Source: Plantactinospora endophytica
GTDB taxonomy: Bacteria > Actinomycetota > Actinomycetes > Mycobacteriales > Micromonosporaceae
Assembly (NCBI RefSeq): GCF_016862915.1
Contig: NZ_BONW01000012.1
Coordinates: 124,001 to 188,000 of the forward strand
Direction: 5' to 3'
Length of the DNA stretch: 64,000 nucleotides
Part shown: one piece after another, positions 6,864-16,364 of the stretch
How positions within the stretch are numbered: position 1 is the first letter of the stretch
Layout of the letters: the number at the start of each line of letters is the position of its first letter
Program-made: the position numbers and the translations under genes
The notes under the pieces: generated by a model
Database searches by the model: none
Told to the model about the DNA's origin: nothing
Seen by the model: only the letters and a program-made list of their open reading frames with translations

Positions 6864-9800
6864 ATGCGACCGGATCCGATGGTGGAAGTCGACCGGGACG
6901 AGCGGTGGACGGTGGGCTGTGCGGTGGTGTTCGAGCCGGCCGATCCGCCCCGGGCCGGGACGGTGGCGTTCTGGCGGCCGGACGGCGGCCTACTGCCGGG
7001 CGACGGGCCGGGGCGGGCCGGCGAGCTGACCGTTGTCGTACCGGACGGGTCCGGGGTGCGGGCCCGGGTGGTACCGGCCCGGCGGCTGGCGGTCGGTGCG
7101 GCGCTGCCACTGCTGCTGGCTGGCCGCGCCGACCGGACGTCGGACCCGGTCGATCCGGCGATGGCCTACTGGGCCGCGGCGACGGTGCTGGCGCTGCACC
7201 TGGTGGCCCGGCGGCGGATCCTGCCGACGGTGTCGCCGGGCGGCTTCGACGCCTGGTCGGTCGGGGCGCTGGACGCCGCCGACGCGGCCCGGATCCGGGA
7301 ACTGGCCGGGGCGATGCCGACCCGGGCCCGAGCGAGGCCGCTGGACCCCGGCCCGGCCTACCCGCCGTCGTCGGACGGATCGGCGACCCGGGACGAGCGG
7401 GCATCCCGGGAAGACCCGTCCCTGGGCCGGTCGCACCCGGAGGGGTCGGGGATTCCGGTGGAACCGGGCCCTGCGGTCGGGCCGACGGCACCGCTGCTGC
7501 CGGAGGCGGCCGGGCTGCTGCGCGCCTTCCTCGACGCGGTCGCCGACACCCTGCCCCGGTCCCCCGCCGCCCGGCACGCCGCCGGGACCGACGTGTTCGC
7601 CGCGCCGGCACCGCAGCCGGTGCCCCGGCTGCGCGGCTGGGCCGAGGAGGTCTCCGCCGGCCTCGACTCCGGGGTACGCGTGTCGGTGCGGCTGGAGGCC
7701 GTCGACGGCGACTTCGCCCGGCCCGGACTGCGGGCGGTGGTGCAGGTGCACAGCCTCGTCGACCCGGCGCTGGTGGTCGACGCGGCAGCACTGTGGCAGG
7801 GCACCGTCGCCGAGTTCGGGGCACGGGCCCGGATCGACGCCACGCTCGCGATCCGCCGGGCGGCGCAGGTCTGGCCGCCGCTGCGCTACCTGCTGGACGC
7901 CGCCGTCCCCGACCAGCTCGTGCTGACCGACGAGGAGGTGACCGAGCTGGTCGCCGACGCGGCCGGCCGGCTCGGCGCGGTCGGGGTGGCGGTGCACTGG
8001 CCCCGCGAGCTGACCGCCGGACTGACCTCCCGGGCGGTACTCGGGTCCGCCGAGGCGCCGCCGTCGGACCTGGCCGCGTTCTTCGGCGGCGACGGGCTGC
8101 TCCGGTTCGACTGGCAGCTCGCCCTCGGCGGGCGACCGCTGACCGCCGCCGAACTGGACGTGCTCGCCGAGGCGCACCGGCCGGTGGTTCGGCTGCGGGA
8201 CCAGTGGGTGCTGGTCGACCCGGAGCTGGCCACCCGGGCCCGCAAGCCGGGGCTGCCGCCGCTGGGCGCGGTCGAGGCGCTCGGTGCGGCGCTGACCGGG
8301 ACGGTGGAGGTCGACGGGCGTCCGGTGGAGGTCGACGCCACCGGCTGGCTGGACCGGCTGCGGCGGCGGATCGCGGACCCGGAGCGGGCCGGCGCCGGGA
8401 ACGAGGACGAGAACGCGCCGGGACGCGCTGGCGACGAACCGGAGCGGGTCGGGGTGCCGGCCGGACTGACCGCCACCCTGCGGGACTACCAGGTACGCGG
8501 GCTGCGCTGGTTGGCCCGGATGACGGAACTGGGCCTCGGTGGCTGCCTCGCCGACGACATGGGGCTCGGCAAGACCGTCACCCTGATCGCGCTGCACCTG
8601 CATCGGCAGGCGGATCCGGCGACCGCCGGGCCGACCCTGGTGGTCTGTCCCGCCTCGCTGCTCGGCAACTGGGAGCGGGAGATCAACCGGTTCGCCCCGG
8701 GTACCCCGGTGCGGCGCTTCCACGGCGCCCGGCGGGACCTGACCGGGCTGGCCGACGGGTTCGTGCTGACCACGTACGGCACGATGCGGCTGGACGTGGC
8801 GCGGCTCGGTGCACTGCGGTGGGGGCTGGTCGTCGCCGACGAGGCGCAGCACGCCAAGAACCGGGCGTCGGGTACCGCTCGGGCGCTGCGTCAGCTTCCG
8901 GCCGCCGCCCGGGTGGCCCTCACCGGTACCCCGGTGGAGAACAACCTGTCGGAGCTGTGGGCGATCCTCGACTGGACCACACCGGGGCTGCTCGGTCCGC
9001 TGCCCCGGTTCCGGGCCCGGTGGGCGGCGCCGATCGAGTCCGGCCGTGATCCGGAGGCGGCGGCGCGGCTGACCCGGTTGATCGGGCCGTTCCTGTTGCG
9101 CCGCCGCAAGTCCGATCCGGGGATCGCGCCGGAGCTGCCGCCGAAGACCGAGACCGACCATCCGGTCGGGTTGACGGGTGAGCAGGCCGGCCTGTACGAG
9201 GCGGTGGTCCGGGAGACGTTGGAGCGGATCCGGGACAGTTCCGGGATGGCCCGCCGTGGCCTGGTGCTGCAACTGCTGACCTCGTTGAAGCAGGTCTGCA
9301 ACCATCCGGCGCACTACCTGAAGGAGGCGCGGCCCCGACTGGCCGGTCGTTCCGGCAAGCTGGAACTGCTCGACGAGCTGGTCGACACGATCCTCGCCGA
9401 AGGCGGCGCGGTGCTGGTCTTCACCCAGTACGTCGCGATGGCCCGGCTGATCGAGCGGCATCTCGCCGACCGGGGCGTACCGGCCCAGTTGCTGCACGGC
9501 GGCACCCCGGTGGCCCGACGCGACGAGCAGGTACGCCGGTTCCAGGGCGGTGACGTGCCGGTCTTCCTGCTGTCGTTGCGGGCGGCCGGTACCGGTCTGA
9601 ACCTGACCCGGGCCGATCACGTGGTGCACTACGACCGGTGGTGGAACCCGGCGGTCGAGGAGCAGGCCACCGACCGGGCGTACCGGATCGGGCAGACGCG
9701 TCCGGTGCAGGTGCACCGGCTGGTCACCGAGGGGACGGTCGAGGACCGCATCGCCGCCCTGCTCGCCGGGAAGCGGGATCTCGCCGACGCGGTACTCGCC

Positions 9801-9875
9801 GGCGGGGAGGCCGCGTTGACGGAACTGTCCGACGCCGAGCTGGCGGCCCTGGTCGAACTGCGGGGGCCGGCTTGA
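6864..9875 (+). CDS. SNF2/Rad54-family DEAD/H-box helicase-like ATPase
   Basis: This is a 1003-residue protein. The N-terminal half (about 1-500) resembles the bacterial SNF2-associated domain. The C-terminal half carries the two RecA-like lobes: the LRDYQ Q-like segment, Walker A DDMGLGKT (about 562), ADEAQHAKN (about 657), LTGTPVENN, then LFTQY-type lobe 2 with SLRAAGTGLNL, YDRWWNP and motif VI QATDRAYRIGQ. Such enzymes move along double-stranded DNA rather than unwind it. The start ATG at 6864 follows GAGGGGG (6846-6852), and ATG at 6879 is an alternative. The SWIM-finger protein gene follows 151 bp downstream in the same direction, a common actinobacterial pair. Confidence 0.93.
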   Translation: MRPDPMVEVDRDERWTVGCAVVFEPADPPRAGTVAFWRPDGGLLPGDGPGRAGELTVVVPDGSGVRARVVPARRLAVGAALPLLLAGRADRTSDPVDPAMAYWAAATVLALHLVARRRILPTVSPGGFDAWSVGALDAADAARIRELAGAMPTRARARPLDPGPAYPPSSDGSATRDERASREDPSLGRSHPEGSGIPVEPGPAVGPTAPLLPEAAGLLRAFLDAVADTLPRSPAARHAAGTDVFAAPAPQPVPRLRGWAEEVSAGLDSGVRVSVRLEAVDGDFARPGLRAVVQVHSLVDPALVVDAAALWQGTVAEFGARARIDATLAIRRAAQVWPPLRYLLDAAVPDQLVLTDEEVTELVADAAGRLGAVGVAVHWPRELTAGLTSRAVLGSAEAPPSDLAAFFGGDGLLRFDWQLALGGRPLTAAELDVLAEAHRPVVRLRDQWVLVDPELATRARKPGLPPLGAVEALGAALTGTVEVDGRPVEVDATGWLDRLRRRIADPERAGAGNEDENAPGRAGDEPERVGVPAGLTATLRDYQVRGLRWLARMTELGLGGCLADDMGLGKTVTLIALHLHRQADPATAGPTLVVCPASLLGNWEREINRFAPGTPVRRFHGARRDLTGLADGFVLTTYGTMRLDVARLGALRWGLVVADEAQHAKNRASGTARALRQLPAAARVALTGTPVENNLSELWAILDWTTPGLLGPLPRFRARWAAPIESGRDPEAAARLTRLIGPFLLRRRKSDPGIAPELPPKTETDHPVGLTGEQAGLYEAVVRETLERIRDSSGMARRGLVLQLLTSLKQVCNHPAHYLKEARPRLAGRSGKLELLDELVDTILAEGGAVLVFTQYVAMARLIERHLADRGVPAQLLHGGTPVARRDEQVRRFQGGDVPVFLLSLRAAGTGLNLTRADHVVHYDRWWNPAVEEQATDRAYRIGQTRPVQVHRLVTEGTVEDRIAALLAGKRDLADAVLAGGEAALTELSDAELAALVELRGPA

Positions 9876-10026
9876 GGTGGGCTGCGAGGGCCGGCGTGCG
9901 GCGGGTGGCGGAGCCCGGCCCGGCCGGAACGGCACGGCGTCCGGGAACGCCGCCCCGGAACACGGGAACGCACCAGGACGCGGGAACGCGGCGGAGCACG
10001 GGACGACGGGGCGGGGTGGTGGCCGG

Positions 10027-11265
10027 ATGAGCGCCGACGACCGGGTACGGGGGTTTCCGGCGTTTCCGCCGGGGCGGCGGGGCCGGCAGAACCGCTCCTG
10101 GTGGGGTGACGCCTGGATCCGGGCCCTGGAGGACAGCGCGCTCGACCAGACCCTGCTGCGTGGCGGGCGCCGGCTGGCGTCGACCGGGCACGTCGGTTCG
10201 ATCACCGTCAGTTCGGGCCGGATCGCGGCCGAGGTGCACGACGGGGTGCGGGACGTGCCGTACCGGACCCGGGTGTTCGTGGAGCCGATGACCGACGCGC
10301 AGTGGTCCCGGTTCCTGGACCAGGTGGCGGCGAAGGCCGGGCACATCGCCGCGCTGCTCGACGGGGAGATGCCGCGTGACCTCGCCTCGGCGGCCGACGA
10401 CGCCGGCATCTGGCTGCTGCCGGGCCTCGGCGACCTGCAACCGGAGTGCGACTGCCCGGAGTGGGCCGCGGCGGCGTGCCGGCATGCCGCCGCGCTCTGC
10501 TACCAGGTGGCCTGGCTGCTCGACGCCGACCCGTTCGTGCTGCTGCTGATCCGGGGCCGGGGTGCCCGGGAGGTCGTCGCCGAGCTGCGCCGACGGGGCC
10601 GACGGCCGACGGCGACCCCGACGGATCGGGCGCGGCGGCCCGGTGCCGGGGTGCCGGCCGAGCGGGCGTACGCCCGGCCGGATCCGCCGCTGCCCGCTCC
10701 CCCGCCGTTCGATCCGGAGCCGGGGGTGTCGGGGCCGCCGCTGCCGGGCGCCCCGGGGGTTCCGGCGGAGGCGCTGCGCGGGCTGGTCGAGAACGCCGCC
10801 GGCCGGGCCGCCGCGCTGCTCGGCGCCGTCGGTGCGGAGGTCGACGGGTGGGTGTTGCCGGAGGGGTCGGACGCGGTCCGGCTCGCGGTCGGGGCGACCG
10901 GTCCGGTGCTGGCCCGGCTGCGGCAGGCGAGCGGGCGGACCGGCCGGGAGTTCGACCGGGCGGTCCGGGCCTGGGAGTACGGCGGCCACGGCGGGCTCGC
11001 CGTGCTGGACGAGTCGTGGCGGCCACCGCCGGTACGGCTGGCCCGGGCTCGGGCCAGCCTCGCCACGGGTGGGGCCGGTGACGAGTTGCCGGAACCCCAG
11101 GTGTGGCGCAACCGGTGGACGTTCCCGGAGCAGCGGGCCCAGTTGCGGTTCGGCCGTGACGGCCGGTGGTATCCGTACCGGGAGGTGGCCGACGGCGACT
11201 GGTGGCCGGCCGGGATGCCCCGGACCGACCCCGCCGACGCGCTGGCCGACCTGCTCGGCGCCTGA
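10027..11265 (+). CDS. SWIM zinc-finger protein, partner of the SNF2 ATPase
   Basis: This is a 412-residue protein. Residues around 141-160 read CDCPEWAAAACRHAAALCY, which is the SWIM signature CxCx(n)CxH that binds zinc and is found in proteins associated with SWI2/SNF2 ATPases. The N-terminal half starts FPAFPPGRRG and includes WWGDAWIRALE, which is typical of this actinobacterial family. The region after the finger is alanine- and proline-rich with no known domain. The gene follows the SNF2 gene in the same direction with no terminator seen between them, so co-transcription and joint function on DNA are likely. ATG at 10027 is preferred because upstream sequence is low-complexity. Confidence 0.88.
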   Translation: MSADDRVRGFPAFPPGRRGRQNRSWWGDAWIRALEDSALDQTLLRGGRRLASTGHVGSITVSSGRIAAEVHDGVRDVPYRTRVFVEPMTDAQWSRFLDQVAAKAGHIAALLDGEMPRDLASAADDAGIWLLPGLGDLQPECDCPEWAAAACRHAAALCYQVAWLLDADPFVLLLIRGRGAREVVAELRRRGRRPTATPTDRARRPGAGVPAERAYARPDPPLPAPPPFDPEPGVSGPPLPGAPGVPAEALRGLVENAAGRAAALLGAVGAEVDGWVLPEGSDAVRLAVGATGPVLARLRQASGRTGREFDRAVRAWEYGGHGGLAVLDESWRPPPVRLARARASLATGGAGDELPEPQVWRNRWTFPEQRAQLRFGRDGRWYPYREVADGDWWPAGMPRTDPADALADLLGA

Positions 11266-11402
11266 ACCGCACCCGCACCCGCCCTCGGCCGAGAACCCAC
11301 CGTCCCGCCGAGGACCGATGCCGGTCCGGCGGGGCCGGGAGCACCGGGTGCCGGCCGGGCCGGGGCCGGGAAGCCCGGAACGGCGGCCGGGCGGTGCGGG
11401 GG

Positions 11403-12617
11403 TCAGCGGGGCGGGTGGTGGCCGGCCAGGGTGGCCCGGACCGGGCGGGCCTTTGCCGCCGCCTCGGCGACCTCGGCCGCCGGGTCGCTGCCCCAGGTGA
11501 TGCCGCCGCCGGCCCAGACGTGTACCCGGTCGGTGTCGGCCGCCACGGTCCGGATGGTCAGTCCGAGGTCGAGCCGGTCGGGGCCGATCCAGCCGAGCCC
11601 GCCCATGCTGGCGCCCCGGCCGACGGGTTCGAGGGCGGCGATCCGGGCCAGCGCGGAGAGTTTGGGGGCGCCGGTGACGGAGCCGCCGGGGCAGACCGCG
11701 CGGAGCAGGTCGGCGAGCCCGTGGCCGTCGGCGAGGACGGCGGAGACGGTGGACTCGGCCTGCCACAGGTCGGACCAGCGGCGGATGGCGTACAGCTCGT
11801 CGACGCGTACGGTGCCGGTGCGGGCGATCCGGGCGAGGTCGTTGCGTTCCAGGTCGACGATCATCACATGTTCGGCGCGTTCCTTGGCGGATTCGAGCAG
11901 TTCCCGCCGACCCGGTCCGGTCGCTGGCCGGGTGCCCTTGATCGGCCGGGTGTAGACCCGACCGTCGGTCACCTCGACCAGGGTCTCCGGGGAGGCGCAG
12001 CCGATCGCCCAGCCGTCGCCGGTGAGCACGCCGCCGTAGCGGGCGCCGGGCAGCCGGGCAAGCCGGCGCAGCGCCGGTCGCGGGTCGCCGGTGTACTCGG
12101 CGCAGCCGTGTCCGACGACGTTGACCTGGTAGATGTCGCCGGCCGCGATGGCTTCCCGGGCCTGGTGTACCGCGTCGGCGTGCTGTTCCGGCGTCCAGCT
12201 CTCGGTCCACGGGCCGAGGGCCCAGTCGTCGGTCCGGGTTCGGTCCGGCCGGCCGTTCGGGGTGGGGTCGTCGTGTCGGTAGACCACCGCCACCAGGTCG
12301 GGGACGGCGGGGGCCGGGCTGGCCGGGCCGGTGGCGGCGCCGACCATCCGCGCTCCGGCGGCGGCGGAGACGAAGACGGCGGCGCCGCAGACGGTGCCGG
12401 CCGGCGCGTCGGGCGGGTGGGTGCCGGGCCGGGTCAGGTCGCGGACCGGGAGGCCGTGTCCGGCGAGGAACTCTTCCAGCAGCGTGGCGGGGTCGTCGGG
12501 ACCGTCGGCCCGGCATTGAAGCCGGTCGTGTTCGACGAGCCGGGGTACGCAGCTCGCGGGCGCTCCCGGGGGCGCGAATGGGAGCGCTTCCACGACGTAC
12601 GGTTCGATCTGCCTCAT
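11403..12617 (-). CDS. pabB: Chorismate-binding enzyme, aminodeoxychorismate synthase component I-like
   Basis: This 404-residue protein belongs to the anthranilate synthase I/PabB/isochorismate synthase fold. Visible motifs are DIYQVN, RPIKGTRP, the PIKGT lysine block typical of PabB, LIVDLERNDL-like (IVDLERNDLARIA) and PGGSVTGAPK near the C terminus. PabB makes 4-amino-4-deoxychorismate for folate with a glutamine amidotransferase (PabA), which is not adjacent here. The PIKGT motif favours PabB over anthranilate synthase. In actinomycetes such genes can also feed secondary metabolism, but no cluster is seen nearby. Confidence 0.88.
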   Translation of the reverse strand: MRQIEPYVVEALPFAPPGAPASCVPRLVEHDRLQCRADGPDDPATLLEEFLAGHGLPVRDLTRPGTHPPDAPAGTVCGAAVFVSAAAGARMVGAATGPASPAPAVPDLVAVVYRHDDPTPNGRPDRTRTDDWALGPWTESWTPEQHADAVHQAREAIAAGDIYQVNVVGHGCAEYTGDPRPALRRLARLPGARYGGVLTGDGWAIGCASPETLVEVTDGRVYTRPIKGTRPATGPGRRELLESAKERAEHVMIVDLERNDLARIARTGTVRVDELYAIRRWSDLWQAESTVSAVLADGHGLADLLRAVCPGGSVTGAPKLSALARIAALEPVGRGASMGGLGWIGPDRLDLGLTIRTVAADTDRVHVWAGGGITWGSDPAAEVAEAAAKARPVRATLAGHHPPR

Positions 12618-12740
12618 CCGAAAAGTGGATTTCCTCGGTCAGAGACGGATACCCGCTCGTCATCACTGGGTGTGAAGGGGTACCGTCCGTCACTGGTCAT
12701 GTGAACCATGCCACAGCGCCCCCATAGTCCGGAGAACCCG

Positions 12741-12941
12741 ATGTGCCAGCACGAACCGACCTGCCCCTCCGCTGAAGCAACCGACCGGGAAGCGGCCCGC
12801 GTCCTCGCCTGCTTCCGTGAGCAGGGGTGGAGCCTGCTCTGCAACGGCGTCATCCTCTTCGAGGACACCGGTGAGCTGCTGCCCGACGGCAGCACCATAG
12901 CGCCGCACCGTGGCCCGGCCCGGCACGCCCTGGTCGGTTAA
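12741..12941 (+). CDS. Small DUF5999-like protein
   Basis: This 66-residue protein begins MCQHEPTCPSAEATDREAA and ends in LLPDGSTIAPHR. The N-terminal CxHxxxC pattern suggests metal binding, and the centre reads EQGWSLLCNGVILFEDTGE. This resembles the DUF5999 proteins widespread in actinomycetes, whose function is not known. ATG at 12741 is chosen over upstream starts because GGAGA (12731-12735) is well spaced before it. It is convergent with gcvP and shares a bidirectional terminator with it. Confidence 0.8.
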   Translation: MCQHEPTCPSAEATDREAARVLACFREQGWSLLCNGVILFEDTGELLPDGSTIAPHRGPARHALVG

Positions 12942-12956
12942 GCCATTACTCAAAGT

Positions 12957-12987
12957 GACCGACCGGCACCTGACGCGCCGGTCGGTC
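12957..12987. terminator. Bidirectional hairpin terminator
   Basis: A perfect 11-bp stem is formed by GACCGACCGGC (12957-12967) and GCCGGTCGGTC (12977-12987) with a 9-base loop. It lies between the convergent ends of the DUF5999-like gene (12941) and gcvP (12997), where it can serve both. There is no T-run, as usual in high-GC actinobacteria. Confidence 0.75.
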
Positions 12988-12996
12988 AACTATCCG

Positions 12997-15858
12997 TCAG
13001 TTCTCGAACGCCTCGGGCGGCGGGCAGGCGCAGACCAGGTTGCGGTCGCCGTACGCGCCGTCGATGCGACGTACCGGCGGCCAGTACTTCGCCCGCCGGT
13101 CGACCCCGGTCGGATAGCCGGCCACCGACCGCGGGTACGGGTGAGACCACTCGTCGCCGGTCACCATCGCCGCGGTGTGCGGCGCGTTGGCGAGCGGGTT
13201 GTCCCCCTTCGGCCACTCCCCTGACCCGACCTTGTCGATCTCGGCCCGGATCGCGATCATCGCGTCGCAGAACCGGTCGAGTTCGGTCAGGTCCTCGCTC
13301 TCGGTCGGCTCGACCATCAGGGTGCCGGCCACCGGGAACGACATCGTCGGGGCGTGGAAACCGTAGTCGACCAGCCGCTTCGCCACGTCGTCCACGCTGA
13401 CCCCGGTCGCCTTGGTCAGCGGGCGCAGGTCGAGGATGCACTCGTGCGCGACCAGGCCCTTGTTGCCGGCGTAGAGCACCGGGAAGTGGCCGCGCAGCCG
13501 TGCCGCGACGTAGTTGGCGGCGAGTACCGCCACCCCGGTCGCCCGGCGCAGCCCGTCCGGCCCCATCAGCCGCAGGTACGCCCACGGGATCGGCAGGATG
13601 CCGGCCGAGCCGTACCGGGCCGCCGAGATCGCCGGCCGGCCGTCGGCACCGCTCGGGTCGCCCGGCAGGTACGGGGCCAGGTGTGCCCGTACCGCCACCG
13701 GGCCGACCCCGGGGCCACCGCCGCCGTGCGGGATGCAGAACGTCTTGTGCAGGTTCAGGTGGGACACGTCGGCGCCGAACCGGCCCGGCTTGGCGTACCC
13801 GAGCAGGGCGTTGAGGTTGGCCCCGTCCACGTACACCTGGCCGCCCGCGTCGTGCACCTTGGCGCAGAGCGCGGCGATGCCGCCCTCGTAGACGCCGTGC
13901 GTGGACGGGTACGTGACCATGATCGCGGCGAGGGTGTCCCGGTGCGCCTCGATCTTGCGGTCGAGGTCGGCCAGGTCGACGTCGCCGTCGGGATCGCAGC
14001 CGACCACCACCACCCGCATTCCGGCCATCACCGCGCTTGCCGCGTTGGTGCCGTGCGCCGAGGACGGGATCAGGCAGACGTCCCGGTGCCCCTCCCCCCG
14101 GTCCCGGTGGTAGGCGCGGATCGCCAGCAGGCCGGCGAGTTCGCCCTGGGAGCCGGCGTTCGGCTGGACGCTGACGGCGTCGTACCCGGTCACCTCGGCC
14201 AGCCAGCCCTCCAGGGAGCCCACCAGGTCGCGGTAGCCGGCGGTCTGCTCGTCCGGGGCGAACGGGTGCACGTTGGCGAACTCGGGCCAGCTCACCGGCT
14301 CCATCTCGGTGGTGGCGTTCAGCTTCATCGTGCAGGAGCCGAGCGGGATCATGCCCCGGTCCAGGGCGTAGTCGAGGTCGGCGAGCCGGCGCAGGTAGCG
14401 CAGCATCGCCGTCTCGGAGTGGTGCGACCGGAACACCGGGTGGGTCAGGTAGTCGCTGGTCCGGGCGAGCCCGGCCGGCAGCGCGGACGGCGGGTCCGTC
14501 GGTGCCGGGGAGCCGGTCTGCCCGGCGACGGCGCCGAAGGCGTCCAGCACGGTCGCCAGGTGCGCCTCGGTGGTGGTCTCGTCGCAGGCGATGCCTACCT
14601 GGTCGGCGTCGACCAGCCGCAGGTTGACCCCGCGCCGTCGGGCCTCGGTGACCACCTCGGCGGCCCGGCCCGGGAACCGGGCGAGCACGGTGTCGAAGAA
14701 CGCCTCGTGCACGATCTCGACCCCGTCGACGGTGCGCAGGCCGGCGGCGAGCGCGGCGGCCCGCCGGGCGGTGCGTTCGGCGATCGCCCGCAGCCCGACC
14801 GGACCGTGGTAGACGGCGTACATGCTGGCCATCACGGCGAGCAGCACCTGGGCGGTGCAGATGTTGCTGGTCGCCTTCTCCCGGCGGATGTGCTGTTCCC
14901 GGGTCTGGAGCGCCAGCCGGTAGGCGGGGTCGCCGGCCGCGTCCCGGGAGACCCCGACCAGCCGGCCGGGCAGCATCCGCTCCAGGCCGGCCCGGACCGC
15001 GAGGTAGCCGGCGTGCGGGCCGCCGAAGCCCATCGGTACGCCGAACCGCTGGGTGGTGCCGGCGGCGATGTCGGCACCGATCTCGCCGGGTGGCCGCAGC
15101 AGGGTCAGCGCGAGCAGGTCGGCGGCGACGGTGACGAGTGCCCCGGCGGCGTGTGCGGCGTCGACCAGCGGGGTGTGGTCGACGACCGCGCCGGAGGCGC
15201 CCGGGTACTGCAAATGCAGGCCGAAGTAGTCGTCCGGCGGCGGTTCGGTGGCCAGGTCGAGGACGCGTACCTCGATGCCGAGCGGCTCGGCCCGGGTGGC
15301 CAGTACGGCGAGGGTCTGCGGCAGGGTGTCGGCGTCGACGACGTACACGTTGCTCTTGCTCTTGCCGGCGCGGCGGGCCAGGGTCATCGCCTCGGCGGCG
15401 GCGGTGCCCTCGTCGAGCATGGAGGCGTTCGCGGTGGCCAGCCCGGTCAGGTCGGTGACCATGGTCTGGAAGTTCAGCAGCGCTTCGAGCCGCCCCTGAC
15501 TGATCTCCGGCTGGTACGGCGTGTAGGCGGTGTACCAGGCCGGGTTCTCCAGCACGTTGCGGCGGATCACCGCCGGGGTGTGGGTGCCGGAGTAGCCGAG
15601 GCCGATCATGGAGACGGCGACGGTGTTCCGGTCGGCCAGCGCCCGCAGTTCGGCGATCACCTCCTCCTCGGTGGCGGCCGGCGGCAGGTCGAGGTTGCCG
15701 GTCCAGCGGATCACCTCGGGAATGGCGGCGTCCATCAGGTCGTCGACCGAGGAGTAGCCGACGGTCTCCAGCATCCGGCGTTCGGCGTCGGCGTCCGGGC
15801 CGACGTGCCGGTCGGCGAACGCTCCGCCGTCGCGGGTGGGGTACTGCGCTGTGGTCAT
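12997..15858 (-). CDS. gcvP: Glycine dehydrogenase (decarboxylating), glycine cleavage P-protein
   Basis: This 953-residue PLP enzyme, of normal length, decarboxylates glycine and passes the aminomethyl group to the lipoyl arm of GcvH. N-terminal segment [17 protein letters not shown] is typical. The second half contains HGTNAASA and the PLP-lysine block [16 protein letters not shown] (lysine about 705). The start ATG at 15858 is chosen because a longer frame would run through the riboswitch, and GGGAG lies 8 bases upstream. A glycine riboswitch precedes it. gcvH is about 28 kb away in the core block. gcvT was not found in the window. Confidence 0.97.
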   Translation of the reverse strand: MTTAQYPTRDGGAFADRHVGPDADAERRMLETVGYSSVDDLMDAAIPEVIRWTGNLDLPPAATEEEVIAELRALADRNTVAVSMIGLGYSGTHTPAVIRRNVLENPAWYTAYTPYQPEISQGRLEALLNFQTMVTDLTGLATANASMLDEGTAAAEAMTLARRAGKSKSNVYVVDADTLPQTLAVLATRAEPLGIEVRVLDLATEPPPDDYFGLHLQYPGASGAVVDHTPLVDAAHAAGALVTVAADLLALTLLRPPGEIGADIAAGTTQRFGVPMGFGGPHAGYLAVRAGLERMLPGRLVGVSRDAAGDPAYRLALQTREQHIRREKATSNICTAQVLLAVMASMYAVYHGPVGLRAIAERTARRAAALAAGLRTVDGVEIVHEAFFDTVLARFPGRAAEVVTEARRRGVNLRLVDADQVGIACDETTTEAHLATVLDAFGAVAGQTGSPAPTDPPSALPAGLARTSDYLTHPVFRSHHSETAMLRYLRRLADLDYALDRGMIPLGSCTMKLNATTEMEPVSWPEFANVHPFAPDEQTAGYRDLVGSLEGWLAEVTGYDAVSVQPNAGSQGELAGLLAIRAYHRDRGEGHRDVCLIPSSAHGTNAASAVMAGMRVVVVGCDPDGDVDLADLDRKIEAHRDTLAAIMVTYPSTHGVYEGGIAALCAKVHDAGGQVYVDGANLNALLGYAKPGRFGADVSHLNLHKTFCIPHGGGGPGVGPVAVRAHLAPYLPGDPSGADGRPAISAARYGSAGILPIPWAYLRLMGPDGLRRATGVAVLAANYVAARLRGHFPVLYAGNKGLVAHECILDLRPLTKATGVSVDDVAKRLVDYGFHAPTMSFPVAGTLMVEPTESEDLTELDRFCDAMIAIRAEIDKVGSGEWPKGDNPLANAPHTAAMVTGDEWSHPYPRSVAGYPTGVDRRAKYWPPVRRIDGAYGDRNLVCACPPPEAFEN

Positions 15859-15919
15859 GGGGGCACTCCCGGGCGAGGTCGACGCTGCAACCTCCCCCTC
15901 TGTCACGTCCGCAACGTCG

Positions 15920-16030
15920 CGGAGCGCTCCACAGTCGCCTGCCCGCGGGCTCCTTTTGCCTGAGAGGTTCCGGGGAGGATTTGCCCCTTCGGCGCCGCCC
16001 CACGCTGCCGGGCGGTCTCTCGCTCGCGAG
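15920..16030 (-). ncRNA. Glycine riboswitch (single aptamer) in the gcvP leader
   Basis: Read on the minus strand, the leader contains the conserved aptamer elements in order: GCCGAAGGGGCAA (complement of 15981-15993), then CTCTCAGGCAAAAGGA (complement of 15951-15966), preceded by a GCGAGAGAC P1 strand near 16020. Only one copy of each block is present, so it is a singlet rather than the tandem form. It lies about 60-170 bases upstream of the gcvP start. In this family glycine binding usually switches gcv genes on. Exact ends are approximate. Confidence 0.92.
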
Positions 16031-16257
16031 TGTTGTCGGCCTGGCAACGGTACCAGTGCCCGGATTTCATCCTGGTTTCGGCTGTTCACCGTTGATCGTC
16101 GGGCGGCGGGGCCGACCGGGCCGTTCCGGCCGGGATGGCGGCGGACGCCAGATGATCGACAGAACCGGTTAAGCGGGCACCGTCGAGCCCGATTTCCGCC
16201 TGCTTTCGGATACACCGGAGGGGAGGAAAGCGCCGCTCCGGGGCGACCTAAAATCGC

Positions 16258-16296
16258 TTGACATCTATTGACTCTGAACCGGTTCGGTGTTGTCAT
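16258..16296 (+). promoter_or_regulatory. Candidate promoter/operator region of the peptide ABC operon
   Basis: TTGACA (16258-16263) is directly followed by a second TTGACT (16268-16273), and TGTCAT at 16291-16296 lies 17 bases after the latter as a possible -10. The 10-bp palindrome GAACCGGTTC (16276-16285) sits inside this spacer. Its core AACCGGTT occurs again at 16163-16170, 114 bp upstream. This suggests an operator, but no regulator gene is adjacent. The remaining bases between the riboswitch and the operon (about 16031-16364) show no gene. Confidence 0.4.
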
Positions 16297-16364
16297 CGAT
16301 CTCACCTGCCCCGGAGAGACCAGGTGGCATCCCGTCCGCAGCACACCCGACCCGGGAGGCAACG

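Noticed and set aside
6990-10409. Very long minus-strand frame opposite the SNF2 gene
   Set aside because: Composition is Gln/Pro/Arg-rich and lacks motifs; it is the antisense of a strongly supported SNF2 gene.
9724-12693. 989-codon minus-strand frame over the SWIM and pabB genes
   Set aside because: It is a high-GC shadow frame; the true genes in the other frames have clear family motifs.
13354-15963. 869-codon plus-strand frame opposite gcvP
   Set aside because: It is rich in Val, Gly, Arg and Asp repeats, without motifs, and antisense to a full-length gcvP.
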